Positions 1-9,916 are shown, counted from the first letter of the stretch. The stretch is DNA of 52,687 nt from Bradyrhizobium sp. Leo170 (GCF_004296405.1 NZ_PSRR01000016.1:1-52687); one strand, 5' to 3'. Program-made: numbers and translations. Notes: generated by a model not told the origin, from the letters alone.

Positions 1-248
1 GCCGCCTCGGCATGTGGCGCCGGAGCGGCCGGCTGGGCCGCAGCAACAGGCGCGGGCGCGGCGGCGGGCGCCTTCGGCTTCACCACCCGCTGCGGTGCCG
101 CCGGGGGAGGATTTTGCGCGAAAGCGGGTTCGGCCCCGCCCAATCCGCCGGCCAGTCCGATGATCGCCAAAGCCACGAGGTGACGGCCGACACGATCGCG
201 ACGGTATCGCGGTGTTGGGCGTTCAAACGCAGGACGATAGGCAATCAT
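1..248 (-). CDS. Secreted Ala/Pro-rich protein, 3' end outside window
   Basis: Translating the minus strand from the ATG at 246-248 gives about 82 residues without a stop up to the window edge, so only the N-terminal part is seen. Residues 1-22 are basic. A hydrophobic stretch follows and ends in a signal-peptidase-like site (AEPAFAQ), then a low-complexity region of alanine and proline with a few lysines (PPAAPQ, APAAAPAPVAA). A purine-rich GAGG lies about 6 bases before the ATG. This is the layout of an exported or periplasmic protein with a flexible Ala/Pro linker before a folded domain that is not in the window. I cannot name a family. The competing plus-strand frame is arginine-rich and looks like a shadow. 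Confidence 0.6.
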   Translation of the reverse strand, partial: MIAYRPAFERPTPRYRRDRVGRHLVALAIIGLAGGLGGAEPAFAQNPPPAAPQRVVKPKAPAAAPAPVAAAQPAAPAPHAEA

Positions 249-443
249 AGTGACCTCAGGGTTCGATCTTCTGGTTCAGAATCCGGTCGCCGTAATCCTG
301 CAACAGGTTCTGGATCTCGACGCGACGGAAACCGAGTAGCGGTTCGTTAGCCACTACTCACCAAATGTCACATTTTCATAACAGTCCATCAGTTGGCGAC
401 CGATCTTGGCCGGTTACTGGTATCTCTGTACGCGCATGGCGGA

Positions 444-1814
444 TCAGCGCCGAGAAGGCTCTTGGGCGAGAAGGTTCTTGTAGACCTTTCCGCCTTTCAT
501 GATGACCAGGAAATTCTTCGCCGGATCTTCCACGAGTTTGATGTTGTCGATTGGATTGCCATCGACCAGCAGGAGGTCGGCCAGCGCGCCCTCCTCCACC
601 ACGCCCAGCTTGCCGGGATATGGATTTCGGGGTCCGGACAGGCTCAGCAATTCGGCATTCGTCGATGTCGCCATGGCCAGCGCTTCAGCCGGCGTGTACC
701 AGCGCGTGAGGTCGGCCAGCATGGCGCCTTGCCGCTCAGCCAGCGCCTGCGAGAACAGGATGTCGGTGCCGAAGGCGGTCTTGATTCCGTATTTCTTTGC
801 CAGCGCATAGACCCTGTCCGTGCCGGCAACCACTTGCCGCATCTTCGCCTGCTCCGAAGGTCCCAGGGCACTTGCGCCCGCCAGATCGAGGAAAGGTTGC
901 GTGCTCAACCAGATTCCCTTCTCGGCCATGAGGCGCGCCGTGGCCTCGTCCATCAGATGGCCGTGCTCGACGCACTTTGCTCCCGCCGCAATCGAGCGCT
1001 GGATCGAAGCCGGCGTATAGGCGTGCACGGCCACATAGGTGCCCCAGTTCTCGGCAGCTTCGACGGCGGCACGCAGCTCGGGCTCGGTGAACGTGGACAC
1101 ATCGAGCGGGCTGAACGGCGAAGCGACGCCGCCGCCCGCGGTGAGCTTGACCTGCGATGCCCCCTGCATGAGCTGCTCGCGGGCGCGCACACGAACCTCA
1201 TCCGGACTGTCCGCCACCATGCTGCCACCAATTCTTTCCATGCGGCTGAGCATGCCGCCGATCGTTCTTGGCAGATCGGTAAGCTGCCGGAAATCGCCAT
1301 GGCCACCAGTGATGGTGATCACGGCGCCGGACGGATAGATGCGAGGGCCGGCGACGAGACCGTCGTCGATCGCGCGCTTGAGCCCAAAGCTCGGCCCGCC
1401 CATGTCGCGGACCGTGGTGAAGCCCCGCATGAGCGTGGCGGTGGCTTCCGCTGCCGCAAGAAGATTGTTGTAGCCGACGTCGTCAGCCAGGGTGGCCGCC
1501 GGCGTCGGGCGCACCAACATCGCATGCCAATGCGCGTCGATCAGCCCGGGCATCAGCACGCGTTCGCCGCCGGCGATCACCTGAGCGTCAGCCTGGATCG
1601 GCGACACCGAGATCTTCTCGATCTTGTTGTTGCGGATCAGGACATTGGACGGCGCGGAGAGCGCGGCATTCTTTCCGTCAAAGATGCGAACGTTCTGGAA
1701 CAGCACAGCGGAAGCTTGTTGAGCCTGCGCCGTCGGCGAGGCCGCGAGGTTCATTCCGATTGAAGCCAGTAGCGCAGCAATGAAAGTTCGACCCGGCTTT
1801 CTCAAACCTGACAT
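444..1814 (-). CDS. Secreted metal-dependent amidohydrolase
   Basis: The 456-residue protein belongs to the amidohydrolase superfamily (imidazolonepropionase / Xaa-Pro dipeptidase-like branch). Residues 1-32 form a signal peptide ending in AQAQQ, so it should act in the periplasm. The metal-site motifs are in order: HxH in DAHWHAML near residue 95, the candidate bridging lysine in QVKLTAGGG, histidines in VAVHAYT and VEHGHLM, and the aspartate in FGTDI near residue 350. Length and order fit the family's TIM barrel plus small beta domain. The substrate is unknown; relatives hydrolyse dipeptides, cyclic amides or lactones. The start has GGAG 8 bases upstream. It is followed on the same strand, after a 125-bp gap, by unrelated genes. 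Confidence 0.85.
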   Translation of the reverse strand: MSGLRKPGRTFIAALLASIGMNLAASPTAQAQQASAVLFQNVRIFDGKNAALSAPSNVLIRNNKIEKISVSPIQADAQVIAGGERVLMPGLIDAHWHAMLVRPTPAATLADDVGYNNLLAAAEATATLMRGFTTVRDMGGPSFGLKRAIDDGLVAGPRIYPSGAVITITGGHGDFRQLTDLPRTIGGMLSRMERIGGSMVADSPDEVRVRAREQLMQGASQVKLTAGGGVASPFSPLDVSTFTEPELRAAVEAAENWGTYVAVHAYTPASIQRSIAAGAKCVEHGHLMDEATARLMAEKGIWLSTQPFLDLAGASALGPSEQAKMRQVVAGTDRVYALAKKYGIKTAFGTDILFSQALAERQGAMLADLTRWYTPAEALAMATSTNAELLSLSGPRNPYPGKLGVVEEGALADLLLVDGNPIDNIKLVEDPAKNFLVIMKGGKVYKNLLAQEPSRR

Positions 1815-1939
1815 ATCTGATCTCCGCCAATGGTGCGTGGCGCAAGGCTCGCATTGATCTTGCTGTGCGGGAGGGAACGCCCGACGTGATCGCGGGCGGT
1901 CAGCGAGTGTATTGCCAGTCCCCTGTCAATCGACGGCCG

Positions 1940-2503
1940 CTACCCAGTTCTTACGGCCGGCAGCCAGGCAAGGGTCAGCCAGCCGATGCCGTGAGACAAG
2001 AGGTCGATGCCCAGCAGCAATCCGAGCACCCACGTCCCGGTGGCCGGAAATCCCGTCAGGATGATGAGACCCGCCAGGACGCCGAACAGCCCGGACAGCA
2101 GTATGATCCAGCCGAACTGCTGCCAATGGCTGATGCCGACCAGGACACGGACGAACCCGGAGATCAGAAGCAGCAGACCGAGGACAAGGGTCAGGATCAG
2201 CGCACTGGTCAGCGGCTGGGTCACCAGCACGATGCCGAATGCAAGATAGAGCGCGCCGAGCAGCAGTTGCCACACGAACCCTCCCCAACCCTTGGTCCAG
2301 AAGGCGTGAATGATCTCGAATCCACCGGCGATGATGGCCATCCAGCCGATGAAGATGGTGCTGATCACGGTGAACAGCGCAAGATCTCCGAGGACCAGCA
2401 GGCCCGCGACGATCATCACGATTCCGAGCAGGATGCATATCCATAAAGGCGGAGTCGGCAGCCCGGTGAGACGCATCGCCGGACCGTTGTCATAGGTAGT
2501 CAT
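1940..2503 (-). CDS. HdeD-family (DUF308) inner-membrane protein
   Basis: 187 residues, about six predicted transmembrane helices in three pairs, with the HdeD-type pattern of small residues in the helices (LLGIVMIVAGLLVLGDLALF; FGVLAGLIILTGFP). HdeD in enteric bacteria is linked to acid resistance, but most family members, including this one, have no proven role. The ATG at 2503 is preceded by GAGGAG at good spacing. It lies 42 bp downstream of the MFS gene on the same strand and could share its transcript. No catalytic residues are visible. The family call is firm and the function open. Confidence 0.8.
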   Translation of the reverse strand: MTTYDNGPAMRLTGLPTPPLWICILLGIVMIVAGLLVLGDLALFTVISTIFIGWMAIIAGGFEIIHAFWTKGWGGFVWQLLLGALYLAFGIVLVTQPLTSALILTLVLGLLLLISGFVRVLVGISHWQQFGWIILLSGLFGVLAGLIILTGFPATGTWVLGLLLGIDLLSHGIGWLTLAWLPAVRTG

Positions 2504-2545
2504 GTCATTCTCCTCGATTCCAGAAGCCGTCGAACACGTTACGCA

Positions 2546-4195
2546 TCAACTCGATTGTCCGCGTTCGCCCGCCGTCTCATCGCTCGGAATCTCTCCCGGT
2601 CGATAGTTCGGCAGCCGCCCGGCCGGAATGATCGCAAGCAGCGCAAGGCCTGCCATGATCAACAGCCCGATCTTCAGCGCACGCAGCCGCGCCTCGGTGT
2701 TCACCCGCACCGCCTCCTCGACCTGCTGCGGCGTGGCGCTCGTGCCTTCCAGCGCGGTCCGCAGCCGGTCGTTGCTGACGAAATTGATGTTGTCGAGATC
2801 GACCTGCGCCTGCAGTTCGGGTGTGAGCTTGGGGCTCGCGGCGATGCTGCTCAGCGCGATCGCACTCAGGAGACCGACAAGGAGTGCGCCAGCCACTGCC
2901 GTTCCGACGGCGGCGGCGAGGTTGTTAGTCGTGCCGCGCAGCGATCCGACGTCCCCTGCGAGCTCCTTGGGCGAAGCCGTGACCAGCACGTTGAACAGCA
3001 GCGTGACAAGCGCGCCTTGCCCGATACCAAAGACAACGAGCCCGAGCAGCACCGGCACCTCGCTCCAGTCGTTGCGCACGACGAATGCGAGCCACAACAG
3101 CGCGACGGTGCAAAGGAAGAAGCCTGCTCGCCCGATCTGCCGCGGCGTCAGCTTGTCATAGACGTGCACGATCAGCATCGCGGCAAAGAATACAGTAAGG
3201 TTGAACGGCATCATCGCCACCGCAGTGGCGATCGGGCTGCGCCCCTGCACGATCTGAATGTAGAGCGGGACGGAGAAGTTGAGCGCGGCCTCCAGCGCGA
3301 CGACTGTGAACATCGCGTAGACGGCCGCTCGTTCCTCAGGTGAATCGATCACCTGAAGCGCGAGGAGAGGAGTCTTACCTGCCTCCTCGCGTTTGTGTGT
3401 CCACATCAGGAATGCCTGGCCACAGACGATGCCCGCCACGATCAGGATCGGCGCGGGAGACAGGCCGAGAAGGCTGAACGGCGCGTTTGGGCTCGCCAAC
3501 ACGAGCCCCCATCTGTTGAGATTATTGAAGCCGAAGCTGATGCAAATGATCGCGGCTGCTGCGAGTATGACACCAACGATATCGACCTCCACGTCCGGCC
3601 GGCCATGGTCGCGCCTGAGGCGGAAGCTCAGCAGGAAAACAATGGCGGCAACGGCGATGAGAATTCCGAACACCGGCCGCCAGCCGATATAGGTGCCCAG
3701 TACGCCGCCGATGACGAATGCAAGCACGCCGGCCGCCGCGCGTGCAGAACCGAGCGCGCCCACTGCGGTTGCCTGCTGGCGTCCGGTGTAGTTCTCGGCA
3801 ATCAGGGCGACCAGCGAGGGCACGATCACTGCGCCGGCGGCGCCGCAGAGCGCCTGCGCCGTGATCATCACGACGGCCGTGGGGCTGAACGTCATCATGA
3901 CCTGGGATATGAAGAACAGCACGACGGCCGCGCGGAACACCTGTAGCGCGCCGTATCGCTGCGCGAGCTTTGCGCCCAGCATGACGAAGCCGGCGACCAG
4001 CATGGAATAGGCCACGATGCCGGTTGCGACCGTGGTCGGAGGAACGCCAAAGCTCTTGACCATTCCCCCCATCGCCACCGGCAACGAAGCGACATTGAAC
4101 GACATGATCATCTGGCCGAGCGCGATCGCGATCATGGGAATCCATGATGCGCGTTCCTCCTGGTGGATGCCGCCGATCGAGATTGTCTGTGTCAC
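2546..4195 (-). CDS. MFS drug-efflux-type transporter (DHA2-like)
   Basis: About 549 residues with roughly 14 hydrophobic segments, typical of the 14-helix drug:H+ antiporter family. The first helix contains GQMIMSFNVASLPVAMGG, and the loop between helices 2 and 3 has AQRYGALQVFR, resembling the MFS signature loop. Between the last two helices is a soluble stretch of about 70 residues (near 455-520). I chose the GTG at 4193-4195 because GGAGG lies 8 bases before it. An ATG at 4229-4231 is possible but has no clear ribosome-binding site, and longer versions add arginine-rich shadow sequence. It sits 74 bp after the glutaminase gene. The substrate cannot be predicted. Confidence 0.8.
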   Translation of the reverse strand: MTQTISIGGIHQEERASWIPMIAIALGQMIMSFNVASLPVAMGGMVKSFGVPPTTVATGIVAYSMLVAGFVMLGAKLAQRYGALQVFRAAVVLFFISQVMMTFSPTAVVMITAQALCGAAGAVIVPSLVALIAENYTGRQQATAVGALGSARAAAGVLAFVIGGVLGTYIGWRPVFGILIAVAAIVFLLSFRLRRDHGRPDVEVDIVGVILAAAAIICISFGFNNLNRWGLVLASPNAPFSLLGLSPAPILIVAGIVCGQAFLMWTHKREEAGKTPLLALQVIDSPEERAAVYAMFTVVALEAALNFSVPLYIQIVQGRSPIATAVAMMPFNLTVFFAAMLIVHVYDKLTPRQIGRAGFFLCTVALLWLAFVVRNDWSEVPVLLGLVVFGIGQGALVTLLFNVLVTASPKELAGDVGSLRGTTNNLAAAVGTAVAGALLVGLLSAIALSSIAASPKLTPELQAQVDLDNINFVSNDRLRTALEGTSATPQQVEEAVRVNTEARLRALKIGLLIMAGLALLAIIPAGRLPNYRPGEIPSDETAGERGQSS

Positions 4196-4269
4196 TATGA
4201 CGTCCTCCGATTTGCTCGGGCTTTTCAGCATCGACCGGGTGGACGAGACGCCGATCCGGTCAACATTTG

Positions 4270-5262
4270 TCAGTCTTCCGGTTGCGAGACGAACAGATCC
4301 ATGCCCAATCGCTGCGACAGGAATTTCGCGGCGAGTTGTCCTCTCACGCTGTTGCCGGCCGCATCCAGCGGCGGAGCGAAAGTGCCGAAGCCGCCTTTTC
4401 CGGGCGAGACCGCGACAATGCCGCCGCCGATCCCGCTCTTTCCGGGCAGGCCGATGTCGTAAAGCCAATCGCCTGACGTCTCATACAAGCCGGCCGTGAT
4501 CATCACGGCCAAGGCGTAATGGCAAACCGCAGCATCGACCACGCGTTGCTTCGTGATAGGGTTCACCCCACCGTCCGCCAGCGTCGCACCCATCACGGCG
4601 AGGTCTTTGGCGGTCACGTTCAGCGAACACTGCCTCGTGTAGAGATCGGTCGCCTGCTTGGCGTCGCAATAGATCCGGTCGTAGCTCTCCAACAGCCGCG
4701 CGATGCTGCGATTGCGGAAATTTGTCTGCGACGCAGAGGCGTAGACCTCTTCGTTGAGCGGAAGTTTGCGGCCTGCGAAGCGCGACAGCCCATCGTGGAT
4801 AAACTCCCACTGCGCCTCGGCGGACACTCCCGGCGCGAGGCTCGTCGTCGCGATCGCGCCAGCATTCACCATCGGATTGGTACGCCCGCTTCCATTCTCG
4901 ATCGCCGCAAGCGAGTTGAACGGAAGTCCGGTGGCGTTGGCGCCGAGCTTCGTGCGCGCCTCTTCCGGGCCAAGGGTCTCGCAGATCAGCGCGAACACGA
5001 ATGGCTTCGACACGCTCATGATGGAGAATTCGTAGCCTATGTCTCCCGCGCCGTAGACGTGCCCATCGGTTCCAACGACACAAACGCCGAACAGCTCGCT
5101 CGGGACTCGGGCGAGCGCCGGGTAGACCTGTGAATTATTGCCGTCAGCGTTCGATTTAAGGCGCCGGTGCGCGTCTTCCACCAGCGACTGCACCATCTCG
5201 GGATTAGGTAGATGACCGGTCGAAACGTAAGGCCGTTCATCGATCGCCGATCGTGACGCCAT
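4270..5262 (-). CDS. glsA: Glutaminase
   Basis: 330 residues of the serine-dependent beta-lactamase-fold glutaminase family, which hydrolyses L-glutamine to glutamate and ammonia in the cytoplasm. The catalytic Ser-x-x-Lys is visible in SIMSVSKPFVF near residue 75, followed by the conserved GLPFNSL and TNPMVNAGAIA blocks. A glycine-rich C-terminal block (LPGKSGIGGGIVAVSPG) matches the family end. Length is close to the usual 300-330. The ATG at 5262 has a GGAG-like site upstream. It is the first gene of a leftward run with the MFS and HdeD-like genes. Whether they form one operon is not shown by the sequence. Confidence 0.92.
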   Translation of the reverse strand: MASRSAIDERPYVSTGHLPNPEMVQSLVEDAHRRLKSNADGNNSQVYPALARVPSELFGVCVVGTDGHVYGAGDIGYEFSIMSVSKPFVFALICETLGPEEARTKLGANATGLPFNSLAAIENGSGRTNPMVNAGAIATTSLAPGVSAEAQWEFIHDGLSRFAGRKLPLNEEVYASASQTNFRNRSIARLLESYDRIYCDAKQATDLYTRQCSLNVTAKDLAVMGATLADGGVNPITKQRVVDAAVCHYALAVMITAGLYETSGDWLYDIGLPGKSGIGGGIVAVSPGKGGFGTFAPPLDAAGNSVRGQLAAKFLSQRLGMDLFVSQPED

Positions 5263-5558
5263 CGCACCACTCCGCCCGACGGGGGCTATGTTGTTGATCT
5301 AACGCCTACGTTTAAAACGAGTCAATCTGCAACCCGTGCAACAATTTGCTGACAGACCAGCAAATGTGCCGACTGCCATCGAGTTCTCTTCTTACGACGC
5401 GCAAGGTTCCAACGCTCGTTAGGTAAGGCAGGCTGTCGCAATCGCCGCACGCAATTGAATCAAAGAGCAGCCATTGACTGCAGAATCCGAACGCCGGGAA
5501 ATTTGCAACGTGGCCGGTCGAGTGTACGATTGTGTTTGCTCACGCGAGCCTGCCGCTT
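5263..5558. other. Intergenic, no gene seen
   Basis: Space between the start of the glutaminase gene and a palindromic repeat. It is less GC-rich than its flanks and must hold the glutaminase promoter, but I cannot point to a convincing -35/-10 pair. No frame looks coding. Confidence 0.5.
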
Positions 5559-5610
5559 AGAGCATGATCCGGAAAAGTGGAAACCGGTTTTCCGAAAAGA
5601 TCATGCTCAA
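5559..5610 (-). repeat. Dispersed palindromic repeat, short copy
   Basis: An imperfect inverted repeat bounded by AGAGCATGATCCGGAAAAG and its near complement GATCATGCTCAA. Read on the minus strand it matches the outer parts of the two longer copies at 14834-14908 and 43762-43840, but lacks the inner segment around GCAAACGCTTCGCGTTTG. The same ends with a shorter middle show that these belong to one mobile or amplifying intergenic family. Confidence 0.8.
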
Positions 5611-5681
5611 TCTAGCTGAGAAAAAACGGACGCGACGAGAATTGGAGAAGGCGGGACATCATCTGAACAGCGAGGCTGATC

Positions 5682-5891
5682 ATGGTGGCAAGTACGAGTG
5701 ACGGACACTTCCTGCTGGTGAAGAAGCTTGGTGGGTTGGTCGCGATTATCATCGGATGCCTGCTGACGGCGGTTGGCGTGACGTTCGAATCCACCAGCAC
5801 AACGACTGTCGGCGTTCTGTTTCTTGTGCTTGGCGCCGTCCTGCTCACGCTCAAGATCATCAGACGGAATCAAGGAAGCCCGCTCGGATAG
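5682..5891 (+). CDS. Small two-helix membrane protein
   Basis: 69 residues with two hydrophobic helices (residues about 16-34 and 41-60) joined by a Ser/Thr-rich turn, ending in a basic tail (KIIRRNQG). This is a common layout for small bacterial membrane proteins and I do not recognise a family. GAGG lies 8 bases before the ATG. The overlapping minus-strand frames are of mixed, unlikely composition. No gene follows for 730 bp, so it is probably monocistronic. Confidence 0.55.
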   Translation: MVASTSDGHFLLVKKLGGLVAIIIGCLLTAVGVTFESTSTTTVGVLFLVLGAVLLTLKIIRRNQGSPLG

Positions 5892-6623
5892 CTGGCTTGC
5901 GGTTGGCGTTGAGAATGAGGATGTGCCAGCTGCGATAGCGGTTCACTTCGTTCGCCACTTCAGACAATGGGCGGTTGTTGACGATCAGCAGTCCGCGTTA
6001 CCAGGCGCTTGCCTCCGCACATGTGCCCTAAAGGTAAAAGCGAGTCGATTTAAGCCAATAGCGAGTCCATCAAGTCTAGGACCCTCCCGGCTACCCACCC
6101 TCGACTTGCTAACCTTGAAGTCCGCTTTGCCCCAAGGGCAGACGCAGGATGTAAGTCGCATTTTGACCCTCAACAGACATTCGGTCCCATGCCTTCCAGG
6201 AAAGGTTGGTTCTGGCATTACCCGGTCTGTCCCGACGTGCAGAACGGATACGGTTCCCATGTGATGTTCTGATCTGAGTAAAAGTTGGGCGTGCCAATTC
6301 CGACATGTTGGTGGTAAGCTGGGTAAATGGAGCGCACCGGCCGCCGGTCAACGCCGGGCTTTTGGCCCCGAGCCAACGACCTGCTTTTCCCGGGCCCGCC
6401 GCGACACGACGGGACAAGGTAGTGGCTCGCAAGAGCTAACGACGTCTACCCACAACAAGCAGTTCCCCGAGCTTTGAGCCAGTGTCATGGCGCTGGAAGT
6501 CCCGCCGAGCATCCATTTGCAAAGATAGAGCTGGGTCGATCGACCACGACAACGAGAAGCATAAGTGTCGGCGATCAACGCGACCCGATTGCGTTGAGAG
6601 ACAATCGTTAGGAGGGATATCCA
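5892..6623. other. Long noncoding stretch with a remnant word
   Basis: No reading frame here has convincing coding character. On the minus strand at about 6150-6180 is a stretch starting ATG and containing GGGTCAAAATGCGACTTA. It resembles the stretch at 11784-11812 (GGGGCAAAATGTGACCTC) and encodes the MSxxGQ-type spurious peptide start I remember as frequent in Bradyrhizobium intergenic DNA. The right end must contain the promoter of the EmrA-type gene, and an AGGAGGG ribosome-binding site sits just before 6624. Confidence 0.5.
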
Positions 6624-8180
6624 ATGCCTCCCGAGATAACCGAGCATGGCAACGAGTCAGTTGCGGTCGACACGCCCGCAACAGCTAAAGCGGGCGCTAC
6701 GGTCGATCGTGACGGGAAATTACGGCAGGCAGATCCTGTTTCGACGCCCGCCCCACCAGCGAAGCAACGGTTCACACGGCGGCGAAAGTTGCTGATCGGT
6801 GTGCTCGGCGCTGTGGTCATTGCGGCCGCGGTGTATGGCATTCCCTGGATCCGGTTCGTGCTCAGCACGGTTTCGACCGATGATGCGTTCGTGAACGGTC
6901 ACGTGACGTTCGTCGCTCCCCGTGTCCATGGCCAGGTTGCCCGGGTTTTGGTGGATGACAACAACCGTGTGCACAAGGGAGATCTTCTCGTTGAACTGGA
7001 CAAGGAGCCGTTCCGGGACGCAGTCGCAGTGAAGAAGGCGGCCGTCGATACCGCAGAGGCGGATCTCCAGGCGACCAAGGCCGCGGTGCGCGGCATCGAA
7101 GCACAGGCCAGGAGCCGGCGCTGGCAGTTGCAACAGGCGATAGAGAATGTCGAAAACCAGATAGCGCTCCTGCATGCTCGCGTCGCCGCGCTCAGGAAGG
7201 CGAAGGCCACACTGACACTGGCGCAGCAGGAGTTCGACCGGACGTCGAAGCTGGTCGAAACTGATACGGCAAGCCGCGAGCTTTATGATCAGCGTCAGGC
7301 ATCGTTGTCGATTGCCCAAGCCGGAGTCGTCCAGGCATTGGCGGATGTGAATCAGATCCGTGTCTCTTTGGGCCTGCAGGAGAAGCCCGAAGACAGCGCC
7401 GATCTCGACCAGGTACCGCCCAATCTCGATCAGACGTTTTCTTCGGTCCTGCAGGCGCAGGCAGCGCTGATTCAGATAGCGGCTGAGCTCGGCGTTCTCC
7501 ACTCCTACAACCAGTCTCCGAAGCAGATGGTCGACGAGTTCGAAAACGCCGACCCCCAAGGCGACATCAACCGCACCTTCGATCGACTGGCGGCGGAAGC
7601 GCCGGCCGTCAAGCAAGCCGAGGCCAAGCTCGAGGCTACCAAACGCGACCTCGCTCTGGCTGAACTCGACCTTCGCTATTGCGACGTTGTCGCTGATATC
7701 GACGGCGTCGTCACGCGCCGGAATGTCAATCCCGGCAATGATGTCCAGGTCGGGCAGAACTTGATGGCGATCCGCTCGCTCGGCGAGATCTGGGTCGATG
7801 CCAACTTCAAGGAGACGCAGTTGCGCGACTTGCGGATCGGTCAGGCTGCCGATCTCTATGTCGACATGTACGGCGGCAAACAGGTCTTCAAGGGCCGTAT
7901 CGCGGGCTTCACCATGGGGACCGGATCGACGCTCGCATTGCTCCCGGCGCAGAATGCCACGGGCAACTTCGTCAAGATCGTCCAGCGACTCCCGGTTCGG
8001 ATCGAGCTTGAAGGATACGACCCGGACAAGACCCCTCTGTTCATCGGCACATCGGTCGTTCCATACGTCAATATCAACAAGCCACCCACCGGACCCGATG
8101 CCGGGAAGTTCCTTCAAAGCAACATGCAACCATCGCCGGCCGGCGCTCCGGCTGCGAGCCCACCGGGTGTCGACAAATGA
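6624..8180 (+). CDS. emrA: EmrA/HlyD-type membrane fusion protein
   Basis: 518 residues. A cytoplasmic tail of about 55 residues is followed by one membrane helix (LLIGVLGAVVIAAAVYGIPW), then a biotinyl-lipoyl-like half (TDDAFVNGHVTFVAPRVHGQ), a long alpha-helical hairpin (about 135-340, Gln/Ala/Lys-rich), the second lipoyl half (YCDVVADIDGVVTRRNVNPG) and a beta-barrel domain. It would span the periplasm and link the inner-membrane pump to an outer-membrane channel. The hairpin is longer than in E. coli EmrA. AGGAGGG precedes the ATG. The stop overlaps the start of the transporter by 4 bases (ATGA), which indicates translational coupling. No TolC-type gene is nearby. Confidence 0.88.
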   Translation: MPPEITEHGNESVAVDTPATAKAGATVDRDGKLRQADPVSTPAPPAKQRFTRRRKLLIGVLGAVVIAAAVYGIPWIRFVLSTVSTDDAFVNGHVTFVAPRVHGQVARVLVDDNNRVHKGDLLVELDKEPFRDAVAVKKAAVDTAEADLQATKAAVRGIEAQARSRRWQLQQAIENVENQIALLHARVAALRKAKATLTLAQQEFDRTSKLVETDTASRELYDQRQASLSIAQAGVVQALADVNQIRVSLGLQEKPEDSADLDQVPPNLDQTFSSVLQAQAALIQIAAELGVLHSYNQSPKQMVDEFENADPQGDINRTFDRLAAEAPAVKQAEAKLEATKRDLALAELDLRYCDVVADIDGVVTRRNVNPGNDVQVGQNLMAIRSLGEIWVDANFKETQLRDLRIGQAADLYVDMYGGKQVFKGRIAGFTMGTGSTLALLPAQNATGNFVKIVQRLPVRIELEGYDPDKTPLFIGTSVVPYVNINKPPTGPDAGKFLQSNMQPSPAGAPAASPPGVDK

Positions 8181-9784
8181 CCGAGTTGGCACTTTCACCC
8201 TCCAGATCCCCGACAGAGGTGAACCCGTGGCTTGTAGCCGCCGTCGTCATAATACCGACCTTCATGGAGGTGCTCGACACCACCATCGCTGTGGTCGCAC
8301 TGCGATATATCGCCGGCGGCCTGTCGGCGACCGTCAACGACGGCGAATGGGTCATCACCAGCTACCTCGCCGCCAACGCCATCATCCTGCCGATTACCGG
8401 CTGGCTGTCGGCGCATCTCGGTCGCCGCAACTACTTCCTGCTGTCGATCGCCGTCTTCACCCTCGCCTCCGGCTTGTGTGGAATGGCAACCAGCCTCAGT
8501 CAGCTGATTGTGTTTCGTGTCATGCAGGGCCTGGCGGGCGGCGGTCTTCAGCCTTCCAGCCAAAGCGTGCTGCTGGACGCCTTTCCGCAGGAGAAGCAAG
8601 GCATTGCGATGACGCTCTTTGGCTTGGCTGCCCTTTTGGCGCCGGTCGTCGGTCCGACCCTTGGCGGTTGGATCACGGACAGTTATTCGTGGCGCTGGGT
8701 GTTCTTCATCAACGTTCCGGTCGGTCTGCTGGCGCTTGCTGCCTGCTATGCGCTACTCCGGGATCCGGACTATCTCACGAGGCAGCGTTTGGAATTGAGA
8801 AGGCAGCCGTTGCGTTTTGATGTACTCGGCCTGTCACTCCTGGTGATCGTCATGGTCTCCTGGGAGGTGATGCTCAGCAAGGGACAGGAGTGGGACTGGC
8901 TGAGCGATCCGTTCTGGCGTGTGCAGACACTGGCAATTCTTGTCGTTGTGGGTCTGACCGCGCTGATCTTCTGGGAGTTACGCCACCCCAGCCCAGTGGT
9001 CAATTTCCGCCCCCTGCGGGAGCGAAATTTCGCTGCATGCTGCTTCATCATCTTTTGCGCTTTCGCAGTCCTCTACGCCGCCAGCACATCGTTGCCAGCC
9101 CTGCTTCAATCTCTGTTCGGCTATGATGCTCTCAGCGCGGGGTTGGTCATGTCGCCGGCTGGGTTCGCCGCGCTTTTGGCAATGCCGTTTGTCGGCCTGG
9201 CACTTGGCCGAGGGACCGATGCCCGGTGGTTGATCGCCGCCGGCCTGCTGGTCATGGCGGTCGGAAACTACTGGATGTCGCAAATGAACCTCGACATCAG
9301 CCCGGGCCAGGTCGTCTGGCCTCGGGTGATGCTGGTCTTCGGACTCTCGATGTGCTTTGCGCCTGCGAATGTAGCGGCCTATCTCTATACGCCACCGTTG
9401 TTACGTGGAGCGGCGGTCGGTCTGCTCAGTCTGCTTCGCAACGAGGGAGGCAGTGTGGGGACATCGCTGGCGCAGGCAATTCAGGAGCGCCGCGACCAGT
9501 TTCACACCCTGCGGCTTGGCGAGTCCCTTGATTCCTTCAACGCTAATGTGGCTTCCTTCCTCCATCAGGCCCAGGCAGTGTTCCTGCAGCAGACCGGCGA
9601 CCCGTCCGCAGCGCAGCAACTGGCCTGGCAGGCGCTCGAGAACTTGCGGCAGCAGCAGGCATCGTCACTTGCTTATTTCGATGTCTTTTGGCTGTTGGCC
9701 GTGGTGATGCTGGCGCCGATACTTGCGGTGCTGCTGATGAAGCGTTCGGTGGCTGAGAAAGGCGCACATATCGGTGCCGAATAA
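8177..9784 (+). CDS. emrB: EmrB/QacA-type MFS efflux transporter
   Basis: 535 residues and about 14 transmembrane helices. Helix 1 has the DHA2 motif LDTTIAVVAL, the following loop has WVITSYLAANAIILP, the 2-3 loop has GRRNYFLL, and motif C appears as PVVGPTLGGWITD. It would export drugs or other amphiphiles using the proton gradient together with the fusion protein encoded directly upstream, whose stop codon it overlaps. Near residues 425-490 is a soluble Gln-rich region (QERRDQFHTLRLGESL) that is common in EmrB proteins. The substrate is unknown. Confidence 0.88.
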   Translation: MTELALSPSRSPTEVNPWLVAAVVIIPTFMEVLDTTIAVVALRYIAGGLSATVNDGEWVITSYLAANAIILPITGWLSAHLGRRNYFLLSIAVFTLASGLCGMATSLSQLIVFRVMQGLAGGGLQPSSQSVLLDAFPQEKQGIAMTLFGLAALLAPVVGPTLGGWITDSYSWRWVFFINVPVGLLALAACYALLRDPDYLTRQRLELRRQPLRFDVLGLSLLVIVMVSWEVMLSKGQEWDWLSDPFWRVQTLAILVVVGLTALIFWELRHPSPVVNFRPLRERNFAACCFIIFCAFAVLYAASTSLPALLQSLFGYDALSAGLVMSPAGFAALLAMPFVGLALGRGTDARWLIAAGLLVMAVGNYWMSQMNLDISPGQVVWPRVMLVFGLSMCFAPANVAAYLYTPPLLRGAAVGLLSLLRNEGGSVGTSLAQAIQERRDQFHTLRLGESLDSFNANVASFLHQAQAVFLQQTGDPSAAQQLAWQALENLRQQQASSLAYFDVFWLLAVVMLAPILAVLLMKRSVAEKGAHIGAE

Positions 9785-9916
9785 GGTGTCCTTGCCGGAT
9801 GCCGCGCGCCGACGAGGTGACAGAACGATGTCGCGTATTGGCACGGAGCCGCCGATCCGGCACATCCACAACTCGGCCGCTAATCGACCGTAAGGTCACT
9901 GTTGGGAGAGCTTGTC